Positions 58,801 to 64,000 of a stretch of 64,000 nucleotides of DNA are shown here, piece after piece. The stretch is from NCBI RefSeq assembly GCF_013376095.1, contig NZ_JAAMFN010000004.1, positions 112,669 through 176,668 of the forward strand, given 5' to 3'. Made by a program: the position numbers and the translations under genes. The stretch is from Arthrobacter sp. SDTb3-6. GTDB lineage: Bacteria; Actinomycetota; Actinomycetes; Actinomycetales; Micrococcaceae. The number at the start of each line of letters is the position of its first letter. The stretch's first letter is position 1. Under the pieces are notes generated by a model. The model saw only the letters and a list, made by a program, of their open reading frames with translations. It was not told the origin of the DNA and did no database searches.

Positions 58801-59964
58801 TTGACCTCGGTCAGCCTCGGAATGCCGCCATTGCCACCACCAGTCCTGGCCCCCCGCCGTAAAACCCGGCAGATCCGGGTCGGCTCCGTTGGCGTCGGCT
58901 CGGATTTCCCCGTCAGCGTGCAGTCCATGACCACCACCAAGACCACGGACATCAACGCCACGCTGCAGCAGATTGCCGAGCTCACCGCCGCCGGCTGTGA
59001 CATTGTGCGCGTCGCCTGCCCGTCCCAGGACGATGCCGAGGCGCTGCCCATCATCGCCAAGAAATCGCAGATCCCGGTCATCGCGGACATCCATTTCCAA
59101 CCCAAGTACGTCTTCGCCGCCATTGAGGCCGGCTGTGCCGCCGTCCGCGTGAATCCCGGCAACATCCGCAAGTTCGACGACCAGGTCAAGGAAATCGCCC
59201 AGGCCGCCAAGGACCACGGCACCTCCATCCGCATCGGCGTCAACGCCGGTTCGCTGGAGCCCTCCATCATGAAGAAGTACGGCAAGGCCACCCCGGAGGC
59301 GCTCGTCGAGTCCGCCGTCTGGGAGGCCTCCCTCTTTGAGGAGCACGGCTTCCAGGACTTCAAGATCTCCGTCAAGCACAACGACCCGGTGGTCATGGTT
59401 GCCGCCTATGAGATGCTCGCCGAGAGGGGCGACTGGCCGCTGCACCTGGGGGTCACCGAGGCGGGGCCCGCATTCCAGGGCACCATCAAGTCCGCCGTCG
59501 CCTTCGGTGCCCTGCTCTCCAAGGGCATCGGCGACACCATCCGCGTGTCCCTTTCCGCCCCGCCGGTGGAGGAAATCAAGGTTGGCAACCAGATCCTGCA
59601 GTCGCTGAACCTGCGCCCGCGCAAGCTGGAAATTGTCTCCTGCCCGTCCTGCGGCCGCGCCCAGGTGGACGTGTACAAGCTGGCCGAGGAGGTCACCGCC
59701 GGCCTGGAAGGCATGGAAGTGCCGCTGCGCGTGGCCGTCATGGGGTGCGTTGTCAACGGCCCGGGCGAGGCACGCGAGGCCGACCTAGGCGTGGCCTCGG
59801 GCAACGGCAAGGGCCAGATCTTCGTCAAGGGCAAGGTCATCAAGACGGTGCCCGAGGACCAGATTGTGGAAACCTTGATTGAAGAAGCCATGAGAATTGC
59901 CGATGAGATGGAGTCCGATGCCGACAATCCGCTCCCGGGTGGTCCCGTGGTTAGCGTCTCCTAG
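58801..59964 (+). CDS. ispG: (E)-4-hydroxy-3-methylbut-2-enyl-diphosphate synthase
   Basis: 387 residues, TTG start 6 bases after AAGGAG. Seen: [56 protein letters not shown] and the [4Fe-4S] cysteines in [13 protein letters not shown] and [16 protein letters not shown]. Performs the reductive ring opening of MEcPP to HMBPP, the penultimate MEP-pathway step; dxr lies 4.5 kb upstream on the same strand. Confidence 0.97.
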   Translation: MTSVSLGMPPLPPPVLAPRRKTRQIRVGSVGVGSDFPVSVQSMTTTKTTDINATLQQIAELTAAGCDIVRVACPSQDDAEALPIIAKKSQIPVIADIHFQPKYVFAAIEAGCAAVRVNPGNIRKFDDQVKEIAQAAKDHGTSIRIGVNAGSLEPSIMKKYGKATPEALVESAVWEASLFEEHGFQDFKISVKHNDPVVMVAAYEMLAERGDWPLHLGVTEAGPAFQGTIKSAVAFGALLSKGIGDTIRVSLSAPPVEEIKVGNQILQSLNLRPRKLEIVSCPSCGRAQVDVYKLAEEVTAGLEGMEVPLRVAVMGCVVNGPGEAREADLGVASGNGKGQIFVKGKVIKTVPEDQIVETLIEEAMRIADEMESDADNPLPGGPVVSVS

Positions 59965-59983
59965 AGGCGCCGGCCGGGACCCC

Positions 59984-60814
59984 GTGCGCGTCCTGGTCCA
60001 CGAGGACACTGCCGCACTCCGGGCACTCGTGGCGCGCGACCCCGTGGCCAACGTTTTTATCGATTCGTTGCTCTCCACGGGTGGCAGCGCCGTGCCCGCG
60101 CAGCGCGGTGCCGTGATCCTGGGCTTTTTTGAGCCCGACGGCGGGGCGCTGGCTGCCGCCTGCTGGGTGGGTTCCAACGTGGTCCCCATTGGCGTCGAGG
60201 CCGGCCATGCCGTGCACTTTGGCCGTTGGATTGCCACCCACTGGCAGCCGCACGCCTCCATCTTCGGCCCGTCCGTGGCCGTCCTGGGCATCATGGAGGC
60301 CCTCTCCGCCGCCGGCGTCAATGCCCAGGCCGTCCGCGCCGACCAGCCGCTGCTGGTCCTCGAAGGGGCCCCGCGGCTGGAGCCCAACCCGGCCCTGGCA
60401 CACAGCACAAGCGGCCGCTTCGACGAGGTGCTGGCCGCGGCCGCGGCGATGTTTGAGGAAGAAGTGGGCTACTCGCCGTTCCTGGGCGGGGAGGAAAATT
60501 ACCGCCGGCGCGTGGCCTGGCTGATCGACCACGGCCATTCCTTTAGCCACTGCGAACCCGGCGGGGAAGTGGTTTTCAAGGCAGACCTCGGCGCCGTCAC
60601 CGCCAGCGTCACCCAGGTACAGGGCGTCTGGATGAACCCGCGCTACCGCGGCCTGGGGTTGGGCGCCGGGTACATGGCCGCCGTCGTGCAGTATGCCCAG
60701 CGGCTGGCGCCGGTGACCAGCCTGTACGTCAATGACTTCAACCACCGCGCCCGGGCCGTGTATGAAAAAGTCGGTTTCGAGCAGGTCGGCACCTTCGCCA
60801 CGGTGCTGTTCTAG
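59984..60814 (+). CDS. GNAT-family N-acetyltransferase with DUF4081 domain
   Basis: About 276 residues from GTG 59984 (VRVLVHEDTAALRALVARDP); earlier in-frame starts overlap ispG. N-terminal DUF4081-like domain (DPVANVFIDSLLSTGG), C-terminal GNAT domain with the acetyl-CoA loop VWMNPRYRGLGLGAGYMAAV and the closing LYVNDFNHRARAVYEKVGFE. The ispG-GNAT pair is conserved in actinobacteria. Substrate unknown. Confidence 0.88.
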   Translation: MRVLVHEDTAALRALVARDPVANVFIDSLLSTGGSAVPAQRGAVILGFFEPDGGALAAACWVGSNVVPIGVEAGHAVHFGRWIATHWQPHASIFGPSVAVLGIMEALSAAGVNAQAVRADQPLLVLEGAPRLEPNPALAHSTSGRFDEVLAAAAAMFEEEVGYSPFLGGEENYRRRVAWLIDHGHSFSHCEPGGEVVFKADLGAVTASVTQVQGVWMNPRYRGLGLGAGYMAAVVQYAQRLAPVTSLYVNDFNHRARAVYEKVGFEQVGTFATVLF

Positions 60815-60839
60815 CCACGGACCCAGGGACGGGAACACG

Positions 60840-61339
60840 ATGGCCGCCGGACGGAATGCGATGCGCCGGGACGCGCCTGCCCGGACGTGGGCGCGGCTGA
60901 CGCTGGCCGGAGCCGTCGCTTACCTCATCATGGATGTCATCGCACAGGCCCTGCCGCCGCCCTACGGCCCGATCCGGCAGGCTGAAAGCAACCTCGGCGT
61001 GGTCCCGTTCGGGTGGGTCATGGATGCCAACTTCATCCTGCGCGGCCTGCTGACGGGCTGCGCCCTCCTCGCCCTGCGCAGGGGCATGCCCCGCTCCGCC
61101 GGGGGAACTGCCGGGCTGGCCCTGGTGGCCTTCGTCTGTGCGGCCGCCGGCATCCTGGCGCTCTCCCGTGCGGCACCGTTTCCGGGCGCGCTGCCGGCGG
61201 CCTGGCCGCAGTGGTGGCGCTGATCCTGCTGGTTCCGGCCCAGCGGGCCGAGGCGGGCGGACTGGTGGAGCGCGTCTTCCTCCTGCTCGTGCTGCTCTGG
61301 CTGGTGCTGGCCGCCCGGGCCGCCACGCGTGGACCCTGA
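60840..61339 (+). pseudogene. DUF998-like membrane protein, deleted and frameshifted
   Basis: From ATG 60840: LTLAGAVAYLIMDVIAQALP, RQAESNLGVVPFGWVMDANF and ILRGLLTGCALLALRRGM match the start of DUF998-type proteins. The usual middle helices are absent, as if deleted in frame after ~residue 90. Around 61190-61215 the frame changes: the first frame stops at 61223 (WPQWWR), while a second frame gives VVALILLVPAQRAEAGGLVE and FLLLVLLWLVLAARAATRG, the expected C-terminus. Either two lesions or one lesion and a sequencing error. Confidence 0.65.
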
Positions 61340-63427
<2,088 letters not shown>

Positions 63428-63436
63428 CGGGCCCGG

Positions 63437-63967
63437 ATGTCACTGCCGCACGCGATCCTGACCTCGCTGCTGGAACGGCCGTGCACGGGTGCCGAGCTGG
63501 CCCGGCGTTTCGACAAGTCGTTGGGCCACTTCTGGCAGGCCACGCACCAGCAGATCTACCGGGAGCTGGGGAAGCTGGAGGCCGACGGGCTGATAGCGGC
63601 CCGCGGGCTTGCCACGGCGCGCGGGAGCCAGCGGCACTTTGACGTGCTCCCGCACGGCCGCGCCGAGCTGGAACGCTGGACCCTCGTGGCGGCCGATCCC
63701 CGGCCCATCCGCGATGCGCTGCTGGTGCGGCTCCGGGCGGCGGCCGTGCTGGGCACGGTGGACGTGGGTGCGGAAATGCGCCGGCACCGGCAGCTGCACA
63801 GGGACTCCCTGGAGCGCTACCTGGCCATCGAGGCCCGCGACTTTCCGCCCGGCGTCCCCCTGGACCGGGGCGGCGGCCTGCAGCGGGCGGTGCTGAGGGC
63901 GGGCATCGTCTTCGAGGAGTCCTGGCTCGTCTGGTGTGAGGAAACCCTAGCAACTGGGTCGCAGTAG
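63437..63967 (+). CDS. PadR-family transcriptional regulator
   Basis: 176 residues: LPHAILTSLLERPCTGAELA, SLGHFWQATHQQIYRELGKL and EADGLIAARGLATARGSQRH form the PadR winged helix, and a helical C-terminal dimerisation domain follows (EMRRHRQLHRDSLERYLAIE). It starts 9 bases after the dienoyl-CoA-reductase-like gene, so it is likely co-transcribed and may control it. The start codon is an ATG. The last 33 bases of the window hold nothing recognisable. Confidence 0.9.
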   Translation: MSLPHAILTSLLERPCTGAELARRFDKSLGHFWQATHQQIYRELGKLEADGLIAARGLATARGSQRHFDVLPHGRAELERWTLVAADPRPIRDALLVRLRAAAVLGTVDVGAEMRRHRQLHRDSLERYLAIEARDFPPGVPLDRGGGLQRAVLRAGIVFEESWLVWCEETLATGSQ

Positions 63968-64000
63968 TTGCAGGGGAAGGCCTGTTCCGGGGGCCGAATC

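Overview
The window is a stretch of a high-GC actinobacterial chromosome, most likely Arthrobacter or a close relative in the Micrococcaceae. This is inferred from the many GTG starts, ATGA and TAATG gene overlaps, the rpsB-tsf-pyrH-frr-cdsA and dxr-rseP...ispG gene orders, and DivIVA-type and SPW-repeat proteins. No 16S rRNA is present, so the genus is not proven.

Layout. Bases 1-3542 hold the end of an uncharacterised gene and a leftward three-gene phenolic-lipid cluster: type III polyketide synthase, methyltransferase, FAD hydroxylase. Bases 3746-11356 are mostly housekeeping (dus, dgt, dnaG) plus an ABC-2 exporter and a VOC protein. Two tRNA-Asn genes with a terminator follow, then an MFS exporter, a holin-family membrane protein, a CDP-alcohol phosphatidyltransferase, a DMT-like membrane protein and a GT4 glycosyltransferase.

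Bases 17215-29041 are an 11.8-kb integrated element inserted in the 3' half of a CAT-anticodon tRNA gene. A 40-bp direct repeat bounds it (attL/attR), and a 19-bp sequence lies just inside both ends as probable integrase arm sites. It encodes a tyrosine integrase, an excisionase-like protein, a replication-initiator-like protein with four iterons inside its own gene, an XRE regulator, many small translationally coupled genes, and a short morphogenesis block (gp10-like tail component, tail-assembly-chaperone-like protein, 826-residue tape measure). A lipoprotein gene lies next to attR. No terminase, portal, capsid, tail tube or lysis gene is recognised. With intact ends and tight gene packing, it reads as a phage satellite that carries its own tape measure rather than as a decayed prophage. 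This is the most interesting object in the window.

Bases 29162-35597 are the conserved M23-rpsB-tsf-pyrH-frr-cdsA-DivIVA region. Bases 35594-37783 are a decaying acetate-type symporter locus: a frameshifted symporter, a LytTR regulator fragment, and the C-terminal tail of a second symporter on the other strand. Two 124-bp nested-palindrome repeats follow.

Bases 38190-51541 form a branched-chain amino acid catabolic region: a divergent Lrp-type regulator and bkdABC, then a TetR-controlled operon encoding acyl-CoA carboxylase beta and alpha, acyl-CoA dehydrogenase, 3-oxoacid CoA-transferase A and B, a MaoC-like protein and a CitE-like lyase. Together these can carry leucine from its 2-oxo acid to acetyl-CoA and acetoacetyl-CoA. 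The gene set matches the known bkd-citE-fadE19-accA1/accD1-scoAB locus of Mycobacterium tuberculosis.

Bases 51695-64000 hold an FMN reductase/MarR pair with paired operators, a 57-bp tandem repeat in front of dxr, rseP, a lactate-dehydrogenase-like flavoprotein, a SatD-like protein, a YciI protein, ispG, a GNAT protein, a DUF998-like pseudogene, a 2,4-dienoyl-CoA-reductase-like flavoprotein and a PadR regulator.
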